A DNA stretch of 64,000 bases from an uncultured Pelagibacteraceae bacterium (GCA_902618205.1 CACMZL010000001.1:124001-188000), one strand, 5' to 3'; counted from the first letter of the stretch, positions 42,669 through 52,969 are shown. Notes: generated by a model from the sequence alone, not told the origin. Translations and numbers: made by a program.

Positions 42669-45600
42669 TTAGTTTAACTCCACATTTAGGGCTAATGATT
42701 TAATTTCTTTAACTAAAACATTGAATGACTCTGGTATACCTGACTCAAAGTTTTCTTCTCCTTTAACAATTGTTTCATAAACTTTAACTCTACCAGCTAC
42801 GTCATCTGATTTAACAGTTAAAATTTCTTGCAATGTATATGAGGCTCCATATGCTTCTAATGCCCAAACTTCCATTTCTCCAAATCTTTGTCCTCCTAAT
42901 TGAGCCTTTCCACCGAGTGGTTGTTGAGTTACTAAGCTATATGGACCAGTGGACCTAGCATGAATCTTATCTTCTACTAAATGGTGAAGTTTCAACATAT
43001 AAATTGTTCCTACTGTTACAGGTCTATCAAATTTTTCTCCTGTTCTTCCATCCCATAAAGTTGTTTGGCCAGAATTTGGTAAATCTGCTAATTCTAACAT
43101 TTTTGTTACGTCATTTTCTTTAGCACCATCAAATACAGGAGTTGCAATTGGGACTCCTTTTCTTATGTTTGAACATAAGTCTTCAAATTCTGAAGAATTA
43201 AGACTATCAATATTTTCGTTGTAAATTTCATTGCCATAAACATTTTTCAAAAAAGATTTAATTTTTTCAGTTTTTTCAATTTTTTTTTGATTTTCGCTTA
43301 CTAATTGATTTAATTTTTCACCTAATTCTGTGCAAGACCAACCTAAATGTGTCTCAAGAATTTGGCCAACATTCATCCTGCTAGGTACACCCAATGGATT
43401 TAGAACAATATCTACAGGTTTTCCATTTTCACGATATGGCATATCTTCTACGGGCACAATTTTACTCACAACTCCTTTATTGCCATGCCTTCCAGACATT
43501 TTATCACCTGGTCTTAATCTTCTTTTAATTGCAACAAAAACCTTAACCATCTTCATTACACTTGGCAATAAATCATCACCCTGTTTAATTTTTAAAACTT
43601 TATCTTCAAATCTGTCTTGAATATCTTGTTTAGCACTGTTGTATTGATCTTTAATTTGGGACAGGGATGATTGTTTACTTTGATTTTCAACTGGTATTTT
43701 AAATAAATCTGATACTGGCAAATTGTTTATAATTTCTTCAGTTAGAATGGTATTGGTTTCAATTTCTTTGATTTTTTTGACTGTTTTTGAGCCATCTAAT
43801 ATAGAATATAAACGTTGTTTAATACTTCTTTCTAAAATTTCTTCCTCAACTTTTTTGTCTTCTTGGACGCTTTCAATTTCAGCCCTCTCAATAGTTATAG
43901 ATCTTTCGTCTTTATCTATACCATGTCTGTTAAAAACTCTTACATCAACAACTATGCCTCCACTTCCGCTAGGCATTTTTAAAGAAGTATCGGTTACATC
44001 TATAGCTTTTTCACCAAAAAATTGATCTTAACAACTTTTCCTCTGGTCCAGATGCGGTATCGCCTTTTGGTGTAACTTTTCCTACAAGAATATCTCCGGG
44101 TTTAACTTCTGCACCAATATATACAATTCCAGACTCGTCTAAATTTTTCAATGATTCTTCATTTACATTTGGAATATCTCTTGTAATATCTTCTTCACCA
44201 AGTTTAGTGTCTCTTGCCATTACCTCATACTCCTCTATATGAATAGATGTAAATACATCGTCTGTAACACATCTCTCTGAAATCAATATTGAATCTTCAA
44301 AGTTGTAGCCTTGCCATGGCATGAAGGCGACAGTAACATTTTTTCCTAAAGCTAATTCTCCTACTTTTGTAGATGGACCATCAGCAATAATATCTCCAGA
44401 TTTTACTTTATCTCCCACCCTAACCAATGGTTTCTGATTTATACAAGTATTTTGATTAGATCTTTTAAATTTCTGCAAATTATATATATCAACACCAGAT
44501 TTAGAATAATCTTTCTCACTTGACGCCTTAATAACGATTCTTTTTCCGTCAATTTTGTCTACTACACCATCTCTTCTAGCCACGATTGTAACTCCAGAAT
44601 CTAACGCAACATCACTCTCTATACCTGTTCCAACCAAAGGAGCTTCTGGTTTTAGTAAAGGAACTGCTTGTCTCATCATATTTGAGCCCATCAAAGCTCT
44701 ATTAGCATCATCATTTTCCAAAAATGGTATCAAAGATGCAGCTACAGATACAAGTTGTTTTGGTGAAACGTCAATATAATCAATACTCTCTGGCTTTGAT
44801 AAGATGAAATTTAAATTCTGTCTACAAGAAACCAATTCCTCGGTAAATTTACCATTTTTGTCAATTAACGAGTTAGCTTGTGCAATTGTGAACCTGGTTT
44901 CCTCCATAGCAGACAAGTACTCAATATTATTTTGGACAATTCCGTCTTTAACTTTTTTATAAGGGCTTTCAATAAATCCATATTTATTTATTTTTGAGTA
45001 AGTTGATAAACTATTTATTAAACCAATATTTGGTCCCTCTGGAGTTTCTATAGGGCAAATTCTTCCATAATGTGTAGGATGAACATCTCGAACTTCAAAG
45101 CCTGCTCTCTCTCTAGTTAAACCTCCTGGACCAAGAGCGGATACTCTTCTTTTGTGTGTAATTTCAGAAAGAGGATTTGTTTGATCCATAAATTGAGATA
45201 GTTGAGATGTAGCAAAAAAATCTTTAAGTGAAATAGTCAAAGGTTTTGCATTAATCAAATCCTGTGGCATAGCAGACTCAACATCAAGTGTGGTCATTTT
45301 TTCTTTTATTGCCCTTTCCATTCTATAAACACCTATACGCGCTTGGTTCTCAACAAGTTCTCCAACAGACCTAACTCTTCTATTTCCTAAATGATCAATA
45401 TCATCAACATCATCTTTACCATCTCTTAGGTCTAACATTTTTTGGATTATTGCTAAAATATCATCATTTCTTAAAATAGTAATTTTATCTGAGCAGGATA
45501 GCTCTAATCTCGAATTCATTTTTACCCTACCAACATCAGATAAATCATACCTATCAGAACTAAAAAATAAGTTGTTAAAAATTTGTGTTGCAATTTCTAT

Positions 45601-46752
45601 TGTTGGAGGCTCTCCAGGTCTTAGCACTTTATAAATTTCAGTGATGGCATCATTTTTATTTTCATTTTTATCGTTAAAAATACTTAACAATAAATAAGGT
45701 CCTTTATTTATTGAATTTGTTTTTGAAATTTCAATAGACTTAATATTTGCTTCTAATATTTTTTCAATTATGGTTTCATTTAACTCGGTTCCTATTTTAA
45801 AAACATCTTCACCAATCTTTATATCTCTATGTAAGAATTTACCATAAAGTGCCTCGCTAGAAACAAATATCTCTTTAAGTCCTTCATTTGCTAATTTCTT
45901 TGCTGTTAAAAAATTTATTTTTTGTCCTAGATTTACTACAACTTTATTATTTTTTGCATCTATAACTTCTTCAGAAAAATTCTTTGCCTTGTAATTTTCT
46001 GGATCAAATTTTGTTTTCCACTTATTTATATTTTTATCATATATTAAAGTTTCTTTTTGATAAAACTCATCAACAATATCATTTTTCGAGTAGCCTAAAG
46101 CTTGTAATAAAGTAGAAACTAATATTTTTTTTTTTCTATCAATTCTAAAATATAATAAATCTTTAACATCAAATTCAAAATCTAACCAAGAGCCTCTATT
46201 GGGAATTACTCTACAATTAAATAGTAATTTTCCACTAGCATGTGATTTACCTTTATCATGATCAAAGAAAACACCCGGACTTCTATGCATTTGATTAACA
46301 ACTACTCTTTGAACGCCATTAGTTATGAATGTACCACTGTTTGTCATCATAGGCACTTCACCCATATAGACTTCTTGCTCTTTAGCAGACAATATATCCT
46401 TCGTATTGTTTTCTTGGTCTATTTCATATACGACAAGTCTAAGAGTACATTTCAAAGCAGCAGAATAAGTTAAGCCCCTTGCAATACATTCCTCAACATC
46501 AAATTTGGGTTTCTCCAGTTTGTAAGAAACATATTCCAAAGTAGCCTTATCATTGAGATCTTCAATAGGGAAAATACTTTTAAAAACTCTATCAAATCCT
46601 TTAACTAAATGTTGTTCAATATCTTGTTTAAACTCCGTTAATTCTTTATATGAATTTTTTTGAACCTCAATAAGATTTGGTATTGATAAACTTTCTTTAA
46701 GCTTACCAAAACTTTTTCTAATATTTTTCTTTTCTGTAAAAGATAATCGCAT
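42669..46752 (-). CDS. rpoB: RNA polymerase subunit beta, interrupted by a 1-nt frameshift
   Basis: Beta subunit. As given, the frame is broken: the 5' part (46752 down to a TGA at 44011-44013) ends [12 protein letters not shown], and the 3' part (435 residues from 43976) continues in another frame. Removing one T from the T6 run at 44016-44021 joins them exactly through the expected [19 protein letters not shown] and yields about 1360 residues, the usual alphaproteobacterial length. The ATG at 46752 ([16 protein letters not shown]) matches the family start; a GTG at 46761 is also in frame. The gene is essential, so a sequencing or assembly indel is most likely. Confidence 0.95.
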
Positions 46753-46800
46753 CTCTATCACTGATTAAATAAATTTAACCAGCAAAAAATCCTATCTAAT

Positions 46801-47172
46801 TTATTTTAGTTCTACTTTTGCGCCAGCTGCTTCAAGTTTTTGCTTAATCTCTTCAGCTTCTTTTTTATTCACACCTGTTTTGACTTCTTTTGGTGCGCCT
46901 TCAACTAAATCTTTTGCCTCTTTAAGTCCTAAAGCGGTGATTGCTCTCACCTCTTTAATAACATTAATTTTTTTATCACCTGCAGCAGTTAACATGATTG
47001 TAAATTCATCTTTTTCTTCAGCTGGTGCAGCGCCTGCTGATGCTGCTGGTGCCGCTGCTACAGCTGCAGCTGCTGTCACTCCCCATTTTTCTTCAAGTTG
47101 TTTTGAAAGTTCAGCTGCCTCTACAACAGTTAAACTTGATAAGTCATTTATAATTTTATTTAAATCAGCCAT
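46801..47172 (-). CDS. rplL: 50S ribosomal protein L7/L12
   Basis: Stalk protein L7/L12, 123 residues: N-terminal dimerisation helix pair, Ala-rich hinge (about 34-52) and C-terminal factor-binding domain with [31 protein letters not shown]. Located between rplJ and rpoB; the 48 bases to rpoB contain no visible attenuator hairpin. Confidence 0.98.
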   Translation of the reverse strand: MADLNKIINDLSSLTVVEAAELSKQLEEKWGVTAAAAVAAAPAASAGAAPAEEKDEFTIMLTAAGDKKINVIKEVRAITALGLKEAKDLVEGAPKEVKTGVNKKEAEEIKQKLEAAGAKVELK

Positions 47173-47190
47173 ATTAAATCTTGTCCCTGG

Positions 47191-47700
47191 TTATTTTTTT
47201 GATTTTTCGAGCGCTAAAATAGCGATTTTTGAAGCTGGCGCAAGTAAAATACTTGCTATTTTTTGTGCTGGAGACCTTAATATTCCTACAATTTTAGCCC
47301 TCGCTTCGTCTATCGATGGTAAAGTTGCTACATTTTTGACGCCAGCGACATCTAAAATATCAGTTCCCATGATTCCACCGAGAATCTTGAGGTTTTCATT
47401 TTCTTTAGAAAAACTTGTTAAAACTTTTGCTGAGGTTATTGCATCTTCAGATAAAGCTACAGCAGTTGGACCTGAAAATAAATTCGACAGATCTTTACAT
47501 CTAGTTTTCTCTAAAGCTAGTTTTGTTATTCTATTATTTGTAATTTTAAATTTTATACCATGTTGCCTCATTTTAGCTCGTAAGTCATCAAGTTGGTTCA
47601 TTGTTAAACCTTGATAATGAGTAACTATAACAGCTTCAGATTTTTCAAACTGATTTGTCATATCAGAAATATATTGTTTTTTTTGTTCTTTGGTCTTCAT
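47191..47700 (-). CDS. rplJ: 50S ribosomal protein L10
   Basis: L10, 169 residues, the stalk base that anchors L7/L12. The N-terminal ...SEAVIVTHYQGLTMNQLDDLRAKMR and KITNNRITKLALE regions bind rRNA and the C-terminal helix (ASILLAPASKIAILALEKSKK) holds the L7/L12 dimers. It is one base after rplA. Confidence 0.97.
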   Translation of the reverse strand: MKTKEQKKQYISDMTNQFEKSEAVIVTHYQGLTMNQLDDLRAKMRQHGIKFKITNNRITKLALEKTRCKDLSNLFSGPTAVALSEDAITSAKVLTSFSKENENLKILGGIMGTDILDVAGVKNVATLPSIDEARAKIVGILRSPAQKIASILLAPASKIAILALEKSKK

Positions 47701-47701
47701 G

Positions 47702-48391
47702 TTATATATTTTTACCTAATTTAATTTTATATGAAACTCCCATTGTTGATGTTATAAAAGCTTGTTTTATCAAATCACCTTTGATTGTGTTATTTGATTT
47801 TTCTTTTTCAAGAGCATCAATCACAGCATTAAAATTCATTATTAATTTATTATTTTCAAAAGATTTATTTCCTATACTAACACCAATATTTCCATCCTTG
47901 TCATTTCGTATTTCGACTTGACCCGACTTAGCATCCGTAACGGCTTTTTTTATGTCATTAGTTACTGATCCCAATTTTGGATTTGGCATTAGTCCTTTGG
48001 GACCTAAAACCTTACCTAATTTTGAAAGTTTAATCATCATACCTGGTGTACAAATTAATTTTTCAAAATTTATATTCCCAGATTTTATTTCTTCAATGAG
48101 TTCATCGCTACCAACAATTTCAGCTCCGGCTTCTTTTGCTTCCATGGCTTTATTTTCCTCACATACCACTCCTACTTTGACTTTTTTTGAAGTTCCACCT
48201 GGTAAATTAATAACTGTTCTAATACTAATTTCGTTTTTTTTTTGTTTGTTGTTAATTTGTAAACTTAAATCTAATGATTCATCAAATTTAGTAGTACAAT
48301 TTTGTTTTAATAATGGAATTAATGTATCTACAGTTTCTGCTTGTAGATCTCTTGTTTTTTCGGGTAGTTTTTTAAATCTTTTAGATGGCAT
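47702..48391 (-). CDS. rplA: 50S ribosomal protein L1
   Basis: L1, 229 residues, of the mobile L1 stalk at the E site. The signature LGKVLGPKGLMPNPKLGSVT and the C-terminal FITSTMGVSYKIKL are clear. In other bacteria L1 represses its own operon by binding the rplK leader. It overlaps rplK by one base. Confidence 0.98.
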   Translation of the reverse strand: MPSKRFKKLPEKTRDLQAETVDTLIPLLKQNCTTKFDESLDLSLQINNKQKKNEISIRTVINLPGGTSKKVKVGVVCEENKAMEAKEAGAEIVGSDELIEEIKSGNINFEKLICTPGMMIKLSKLGKVLGPKGLMPNPKLGSVTNDIKKAVTDAKSGQVEIRNDKDGNIGVSIGNKSFENNKLIMNFNAVIDALEKEKSNNTIKGDLIKQAFITSTMGVSYKIKLGKNI

Positions 48392-48819
48392 TATTCAACA
48401 ACCTCAATTCCCATTGATCTTGCTGAACCGGCAATAATTTTTGCAGCTTCGTCTAAATCATTTGCATTCAAATCTGCCATTTTCTTTTCTGCAATTTCTT
48501 TCAGTTGTTTTTTTGATATTTTTGCCACAATATTTCTTCCAGGTTCTTTTGATCCACTCTTTAGTTTCACAGCTTCTTTGATAAAATGAGATGCAGGTGG
48601 TGATTTAATTACAAAATCGAATTTTTTATCTTTATAGACAGTAATTATTACAGGAACTGGTTTGCCCGCAAACGATTTAGTTTTTTCATTGAATGCTTTA
48701 CAGAATTCCATAATATTTATTCCTCTTTGACCTAATGCGGGACCTACAGGAGGAGCTGGATTGGCTTGACCTCCATTAATTTGTAACTTTATATATCCAC
48801 TTACTTCTTTTTTTGCCAT
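48391..48819 (-). CDS. rplK: 50S ribosomal protein L11
   Basis: L11, 142 residues, of the GTPase-associated centre. [28 protein letters not shown] at the N-terminal domain and the C-terminal [16 protein letters not shown] are diagnostic. It overlaps nusG and rplA by one base each. Confidence 0.98.
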   Translation of the reverse strand: MAKKEVSGYIKLQINGGQANPAPPVGPALGQRGINIMEFCKAFNEKTKSFAGKPVPVIITVYKDKKFDFVIKSPPASHFIKEAVKLKSGSKEPGRNIVAKISKKQLKEIAEKKMADLNANDLDEAAKIIAGSARSMGIEVVE

Positions 48820-49349
48820 TAACTTGCCTTTTCTACCTGACTATATTCTAAATCAACCGGTGTAGGTCTGCCAAATATTGATACAGAAACTTTTAACCTT
48901 AATTTATCTTCATCAATATCCTCGACTAAACCACTGAATGATGCGAAAGGTCCATCAATTACTTGAACCTTTTCACCAACATTATATTCTACTCCTGATT
49001 TAGGTTGTACAACACCATCTTTAATTTGACCAAGTATTTTTTCAATTTCTTTCTCGGATACTGGTATTGGTGTTCCCTTTGTTCCTAGAAAGCCACTCAC
49101 TTTCTTCAAATTTTTTATCATATGGTAAATTGTATTGTCCATTTCACTTTTTAATAAAACGTATCCCGGGAAATACTTCTTTTTTCTCTGAACTCTTTTA
49201 CCTCTTTTAACCTCTGTAATATCATGTGTTGGAACAATGATTTCTTCAATTTTATCAGAAAGATTTGCTTTTGAAGCTTCCTCTTTAATTTCTTTAGCAA
49301 CCTTATTTTCAAAGCTTGAATGAGACTGAACTATATACCAATTTTTCAT
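48819..49349 (-). CDS. nusG: Transcription termination/antitermination protein NusG
   Basis: NusG, 176 residues: N-terminal NGN domain ([18 protein letters not shown] ... [11 protein letters not shown]) that binds RNA polymerase and a C-terminal KOW domain ([22 protein letters not shown]) that binds Rho or S10. It couples transcription and translation. It overlaps secE and rplK by one base. Confidence 0.97.
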   Translation of the reverse strand: MKNWYIVQSHSSFENKVAKEIKEEASKANLSDKIEEIIVPTHDITEVKRGKRVQRKKKYFPGYVLLKSEMDNTIYHMIKNLKKVSGFLGTKGTPIPVSEKEIEKILGQIKDGVVQPKSGVEYNVGEKVQVIDGPFASFSGLVEDIDEDKLRLKVSVSIFGRPTPVDLEYSQVEKAS

Positions 49350-49540
49350 TAAAAATTAACCTTTAAAACTAATTCTAAAAAAAATTGAAGGACTTGATCT
49401 AGTAGTAAAAAAAATAAAGCTGCAACAACAGCCATTGCAACAACCATCAAAGATCCTTGTATAACCTCTTTGCCTGTTGGCCAAGTCACTTTAAAAGCTT
49501 CTTGCTTTACATCCTGGATAAATTTTAAAGGGTTCTTCAT
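49349..49540 (-). CDS. secE: Protein translocase subunit SecE
   Basis: Short SecE of 63 residues with one transmembrane helix (about 29-52) preceded by the conserved amphipathic segment FKVTWPTGKEV. The frame is open up to 49582, but that part is the 3' end of tRNA-Trp (49553-49628), so the ATG at 49540 is taken as the start. It lies just downstream of tRNA-Trp, as in the classical tuf-trp-secE-nusG order. Confidence 0.95.
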   Translation of the reverse strand: MKNPLKFIQDVKQEAFKVTWPTGKEVIQGSLMVVAMAVVAALFFLLLDQVLQFFLELVLKVNF

Positions 49541-49552
49541 AATTAATATTTT

Positions 49553-49628
49553 TGGCAGGAGCGGAGGGAATCGAACCCCCAACCTCCGGTTTTGGAGACC
49601 GGCGCTCTACCAATTGAGCTACACTCCT
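49553..49628 (-). tRNA. tRNA-Trp (anticodon CCA)
   Basis: A 76-base cloverleaf on the minus strand with 7-bp acceptor stem AGGAGTG/CGCTCCT (one mismatch-tolerant pair), D-arm GCTC/GAGC, anticodon loop CTCCAAA, T-loop TTCGATT and an encoded CCA end. It lies between tuf and secE and is presumably cut out of the same transcript. Confidence 0.97.
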
Positions 49629-49635
49629 ATGGAGT

Positions 49636-50826
49636 TTACTCTATAATTTTAGTTACTACTCCAGCTCCTACTGTTCTACCACCTTCTCTAATAGCAAAGT
49701 TTAATTTCTCTGCCATCGCTATAGGTGTAATTAATTTTACTGTAAATTTAGCATCATCACCTGGCATAACCATTTCAGTACCAGCAGGTAATTCTACTTC
49801 ACCTGTAACATCAGTCGTTCTAAAATAAAATTGAGGTCTGTACTTTGTAAAGAATGGTGTATGTCTTCCACCTTCTTCTTTTTTTAATACATATGCTTGA
49901 GCCTCAAATTTAGTATGCGGAGTAATTGAACCAGGTTTACATAAAACTTGGCCTCTTTCAACATCAGTTCTTTCCACACCTCTTAAAAGAGCACCAATGT
50001 TATCTCCTGCCTCACCTGAGTCTAAAAGTTTTCTGAACATTTCTACTCCAGTGCAAACTGTTTTTTTGGTCTCTCTTATCCCAACAATTTCTATTTCATC
50101 ACCAGTTTTAATTACTCCAGACTCTACTCTTCCTGTAACAACTGTACCTCTACCTGAAATTGAGAATACATCCTCAACAGGCATCAAGAAATCTTTGTCT
50201 TTCGGTCTATCTGGTTGTGGAATAAATTCATCTACAGATTTCATTAGCTCCATTATAGAATTTTTTCCAATCTCATCATCCCTACCTTCAACAGCAGCTA
50301 ATGCCGAACCTTTGATAATTGGAGTTTTATCACCTGGAAATTTATATGATGTTAATAAATCTTTTATTTCTTCTTCAACAAGTTCGATCATTTCTTTATC
50401 ATCAACTTGATCAACTTTGTTTAAGTAAACAACTATGGCTGGGACCCCAACTTGTCTTGCTAAAAGAATATGCTCTCTAGTTTGTGGCATTGGGCCATCT
50501 GCAGCATTTACAACTAAAATTGCACCGTCCATTTGTGCAGCTCCTGTAATCATATTTTTTACATAATCTGCGTGACCAGGACAATCTACGTGTGCATAGT
50601 GTCTTTTTTCTGTTTCATATTCTACGTGAGCAGTTGAAATTGTAATTCCTCTTTCTTTTTCCTCTGGAGCTTTATCAATTTGATCATAAGCAGTAAATTG
50701 TGCACCGCCTGACTCTGCTAATACTTTTGTGATCGCAGCAGTTAATGTTGTTTTACCATGATCGACATGACCAATAGTACCAATATTACAGTGCGGTTTA
50801 TTTCTTACGAACTTTTCTTTTGACAT
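49636..50826 (-). CDS. tuf: Elongation factor Tu
   Basis: EF-Tu, 396 residues, delivers aminoacyl-tRNA to the ribosome. G1 is [12 protein letters not shown]3 is DCPGHADY, G4 is NKVDQVDD; the effector loop contains RGITIST. An AGAGG ribosome binding site about 9 bases upstream is one of the clearer ones in the window. This is the only tuf here, and the usual second place next to fusA is empty. Confidence 0.98.
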   Translation of the reverse strand: MSKEKFVRNKPHCNIGTIGHVDHGKTTLTAAITKVLAESGGAQFTAYDQIDKAPEEKERGITISTAHVEYETEKRHYAHVDCPGHADYVKNMITGAAQMDGAILVVNAADGPMPQTREHILLARQVGVPAIVVYLNKVDQVDDKEMIELVEEEIKDLLTSYKFPGDKTPIIKGSALAAVEGRDDEIGKNSIMELMKSVDEFIPQPDRPKDKDFLMPVEDVFSISGRGTVVTGRVESGVIKTGDEIEIVGIRETKKTVCTGVEMFRKLLDSGEAGDNIGALLRGVERTDVERGQVLCKPGSITPHTKFEAQAYVLKKEEGGRHTPFFTKYRPQFYFRTTDVTGEVELPAGTEMVMPGDDAKFTVKLITPIAMAEKLNFAIREGGRTVGAGVVTKIIE

Positions 50827-50868
50827 TACTTATTTACCTCTTTTATTTTTTTTCCTTAATTTAATTTT

Positions 50869-50942
50869 TGGAGCGGGTAAAGGGAATCGAACCCTTACAT
50901 CCAGCTTGGAAGGCTAGCGTTCTACCATTGAACTACACCCGC
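50869..50942 (-). tRNA. tRNA-Gly (anticodon TCC)
   Basis: A 74-base minus-strand cloverleaf: acceptor GCGGGTG/TACCCGC, D-arm GTTC/GAAC, anticodon loop CTTCCAA, T-arm AAGGG/CCCTT with loop TTCGATT, and encoded CCA. It lies between tRNA-Tyr and tuf, as in the E. coli tyrU-glyT-tufB order. Confidence 0.97.
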
Positions 50943-50984
50943 AACACCCAAGTACACTCCTCGTCATAAAAAATATTTATTGAA

Positions 50985-51070
<86 letters not shown>

Positions 51071-51128
51071 TTAACAAAGTTTTAGGGGGAAGCACCCCAT
51101 GTTCAATAAAGCTTTAAACAACATGCGT

Positions 51129-51156
51129 TTTATATATTTTTATTGTACAAATGCAA
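51129..51156 (-). promoter_or_regulatory. Candidate promoter for the tRNA-Tyr/tuf/rpo superoperon
   Basis: On the minus strand TTGCAT (51151-51156) and TATAAA (51129-51134) are separated by 16 bases, a good sigma-70-type pair for this AT-rich genome. Transcription would begin about 50 bases above tRNA-Tyr. The leader contains a small GGGG-loop-CCCC hairpin (around 51084-51098). It is the only sizeable gap before a run of nearly 29 kb of same-strand genes. Confidence 0.5.
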
Positions 51157-51209
51157 TACGTGAAATATAGGAAAATAGCTTAAAAATTAGTCTAAATTCA
51201 ACAATTATA

Positions 51210-51953
51210 ATGAACAAATCATCTTTTTTTATAGTTGGAAAACATGCGGTAATAGAAGCATTAAAAAATCCCAAAAGAAAAGTTTTGAAAATTTTTCTTA
51301 CTGAGGAAAGTAAAAAAAATATACACAGAGTCAGTTCAAGGAAAAACCTTCTTAAAGATTTAAAAATTTATTACAAAACTCGAAAAGAACTTGATAAATA
51401 CTGTTCGAAAGATGGGATTACTCATCAAGGATATATTGCTGAAATAGAACATTTTGAAAAAAATAATTTAAAAGAATTTATTAAAGTAAAGAACGATTTA
51501 ACTTTTGCTTGTTTGGATGAGGTAACAGATCCTAGGAATATAGGCTCTATAATTAGAAGTGCTGCATCATTTGATATCGATGGAATAATTATTAAAGAGA
51601 GACATTTTCCATCAGAAAGCAAACTTATGTACAAATCTGCTAGTGGATGCATGGAGCATGTAAATATATTTGAAGTATCAAATATAAATACCACTCTTAA
51701 ATATTTAAGGGAAAATAATTTTTGGATTTATGGTTTTGAAGCAAAAAGTAAAAAAAAATTTAATAATATTAAATGGGATGGAAATAACATTTTACTTTTT
51801 GGTTCAGAAGGATTTGGTATGAGAGAACATACAAAAAAATATACAGATTTTTCAGTAAAAATAGATATAAACAAAAATATAGAGAGTTTAAATATATCTA
51901 ATAGCGCTGCAATAGTTTTTCATCACATAAATCAATATAAAAATAAAACTTGA
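51210..51953 (+). CDS. rlmB: TrmH/SpoU-family 23S rRNA (guanosine-2'-O)-methyltransferase
   Basis: RlmB-like 2'-O-methyltransferase of 247 residues. The N-terminal substrate-binding domain begins with FFIVGKHAVIEALKNPKRK; the knotted SPOUT domain has LDEVTDPRNIGSIIRSAASF, LLFGSEGFGMRE and the last motif LNISNSAAIVFHH. The closest match is RlmB, which modifies G2251 of 23S rRNA. Its stop lies in the promoter of tRNA-Thr. Confidence 0.88.
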   Translation: MNKSSFFIVGKHAVIEALKNPKRKVLKIFLTEESKKNIHRVSSRKNLLKDLKIYYKTRKELDKYCSKDGITHQGYIAEIEHFEKNNLKEFIKVKNDLTFACLDEVTDPRNIGSIIRSAASFDIDGIIIKERHFPSESKLMYKSASGCMEHVNIFEVSNINTTLKYLRENNFWIYGFEAKSKKKFNNIKWDGNNILLFGSEGFGMREHTKKYTDFSVKIDINKNIESLNISNSAAIVFHHINQYKNKT

Positions 51954-51977
51954 TAATATTAAAAATCGTAATACAAA
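51950..51977 (+). promoter_or_regulatory. Candidate promoter of tRNA-Thr
   Basis: TTGATA (51950-51955) and TACAAA (51972-51977) are spaced by 16 bases and end 9 bases before the mature tRNA-Thr. The -35 overlaps the stop codon of the rRNA methyltransferase gene, typical of the compaction in this genome. Confidence 0.45.
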
Positions 51978-51986
51978 ACTCTACGT

Positions 51987-52062
51987 GCCCTTGTAGCTCA
52001 GCTGGTAGAGCAATTGATTTGTAATCAATAGGTCCGCGGTTCGAGTCCGTGCGGGGGCACCA
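51987..52062 (+). tRNA. tRNA-Thr (anticodon TGT)
   Basis: A 76-base plus-strand cloverleaf: acceptor GCCCTTG/CGGGGGC with G-T pairs, D-arm GCTC/GAGC, anticodon loop TTTGTAA between ATTGA and TCAAT, T-loop TTCGAGT and encoded CCA. The last base of the CCA directly abuts the stop codon of the convergent NAD kinase gene. Confidence 0.97.
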
Positions 52063-52833
52063 TTAATTTATTTCGTTTCTTAATTGTTCAATTTTAATTT
52101 TTTTCTGAAGACTTCTATTTTTGTCAAATATTAAATTAAATTTAATTTTTTTGTTAGTTTTAATAGATATTGATTTTGCATTCCTTACCTCTATATTATC
52201 GGCGACAGCACTTATAGGTCTTTTTAAATAATTTAAATTCTTAATTGTGATTTGAGATTTATCACTAACTATTTTTCCTTTCCATCGCCTTGGTCTAAAA
52301 GCACTGATTGGACTTATTGATAACTTATTAGAATCTAAGCTAAGAATAGGACCATGAACAGAAAGATTATAAGCTGTACTACCAGCAGGTGTTGATACCA
52401 AAACACCATCAGAAATTAAATGTTTAATAATTTGTTTTTTACCATTTAAAATAGTTAATGATGCTGTTTGTCTACTTTGTCTGAGAACTGAAATTTCGTT
52501 AATTGCTATAAATTTTTTTATAATATTTGATTTATTTTTTACTCTCATTTCTAATGGAGATATTGAGACTAATCTTCCTTTAATTAAATTTTTATAATTG
52601 GTTTTTTCAGAAAATTTATTCATAAGGAAACCATAATTTCCAGAATTTATTCCATAAAAAGGTTTTTTGTATTTATTATATTTTTTTAAAGTTTCGAGCA
52701 TAAAACCGTCACCACCTATCACAATTATTAAATTAGATTTTGATAAAGAATGTGTATTTATTTTTTTTAAGACTGCGTTTTTAATTTTAAATGATCTAGA
52801 ATTTTTATCTGAAATTACAAAAGGATTAACCAT
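52063..52833 (-). CDS. nadK: NAD kinase
   Basis: Phosphorylates NAD to NADP. The 256-residue protein contains the GGDG motif at 40-43, the NEISVLR segment with the conserved Asn-Glu, and DGVLVSTPAGSTAYNLSVHGPIL. The frame is open beyond 52833, but that region is tRNA-Leu, so the ATG at 52833 is the start. It lies 3 bases downstream of the tRNA and may be cotranscribed with it. Confidence 0.93.
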   Translation of the reverse strand: MVNPFVISDKNSRSFKIKNAVLKKINTHSLSKSNLIIVIGGDGFMLETLKKYNKYKKPFYGINSGNYGFLMNKFSEKTNYKNLIKGRLVSISPLEMRVKNKSNIIKKFIAINEISVLRQSRQTASLTILNGKKQIIKHLISDGVLVSTPAGSTAYNLSVHGPILSLDSNKLSISPISAFRPRRWKGKIVSDKSQITIKNLNYLKRPISAVADNIEVRNAKSISIKTNKKIKFNLIFDKNRSLQKKIKIEQLRNEIN

Positions 52834-52836
52834 TAG

Positions 52837-52922
52837 TGGTGCCCTCGGCCAGACTCGAACTGGCACTCCCAAAAGGGCAAGGATTTTAAGTCCTTTGTGT
52901 CTACCAATTTCACCACGAGGGC
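52837..52922 (-). tRNA. tRNA-Leu (anticodon TAA), target of cassette integration
   Basis: An 86-base class II tRNA on the minus strand: acceptor GCCCTCG pairing with CGAGGGC, anticodon stem AAGGA/TCCTT around loop CTTAAAA, long variable arm, T-loop TTCGAGT and encoded CCA. Its 5' half, from the first base of the gene to the end of the anticodon loop, recurs at 53829 and 56676. The gene is therefore a hybrid: the 3' half is original, and the 5' half plus promoter were brought by the adjoining element. Confidence 0.97.
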
Positions 52923-52924
52923 AT
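52884..52924. repeat. Attachment-type direct repeat, copy 1 (inside tRNA-Leu)
   Basis: 41 bases identical in all three copies. It begins exactly with the 7-nt anticodon loop (TTTTAAG on the plus strand) and ends two bases outside the mature 5' end of the tRNA. Identity with copy 2 continues to base 53000 (3 mismatches in 117 bases by eye). The sequence on the low-coordinate side of the loop differs in all copies, which places the exchange point in the anticodon loop. Confidence 0.9.
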
Positions 52925-52940
52925 GAGTTAATTTCATGAG

Positions 52941-52969
52941 TATTTATGCTAATATTTATAATTGAACAA
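52941..52969 (-). promoter_or_regulatory. Promoter of tRNA-Leu, carried by the inserted element
   Basis: Minus-strand TTGTTC (52964-52969) and TAAATA (52941-52946) with 17-base spacing, ending 18 bases above the tRNA 5' end. The same region exists in the second cassette (53886-53914) with TAAACA as the -10, so the promoter travels with the element. The sequence next to the third tRNA fragment (TTGAGG and TATAAC, 56731-56758) is different and looks like the original promoter. Confidence 0.55.

Noticed and set aside
42669..46761. Two separate rpoB genes or a natural split subunit
   Set aside because: The two frames join perfectly on removal of one base from a homopolymer, and the downstream part has no sensible own start or ribosome binding site.
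46880..47614. Long plus-strand open frame (244 codons) opposite rplL and rplJ
   Set aside because: It is antisense to two canonical ribosomal protein genes and its sequence is the typical shadow of their Ala/Lys-rich codons.
49541..49582. N-terminal extension of SecE
   Set aside because: These codons run into tRNA-Trp (from 49553); the family-like N-terminus starts at 49540.
51084..51098. Hairpin GGGG/CCCC above tRNA-Tyr as a terminator
   Set aside because: The stem is only about 4 bp and no T-run follows; it lies in the leader of the tRNA operon, so at most a processing signal.
52834..52872. N-terminal extension of NAD kinase
   Set aside because: These codons lie in the 3' half of tRNA-Leu.
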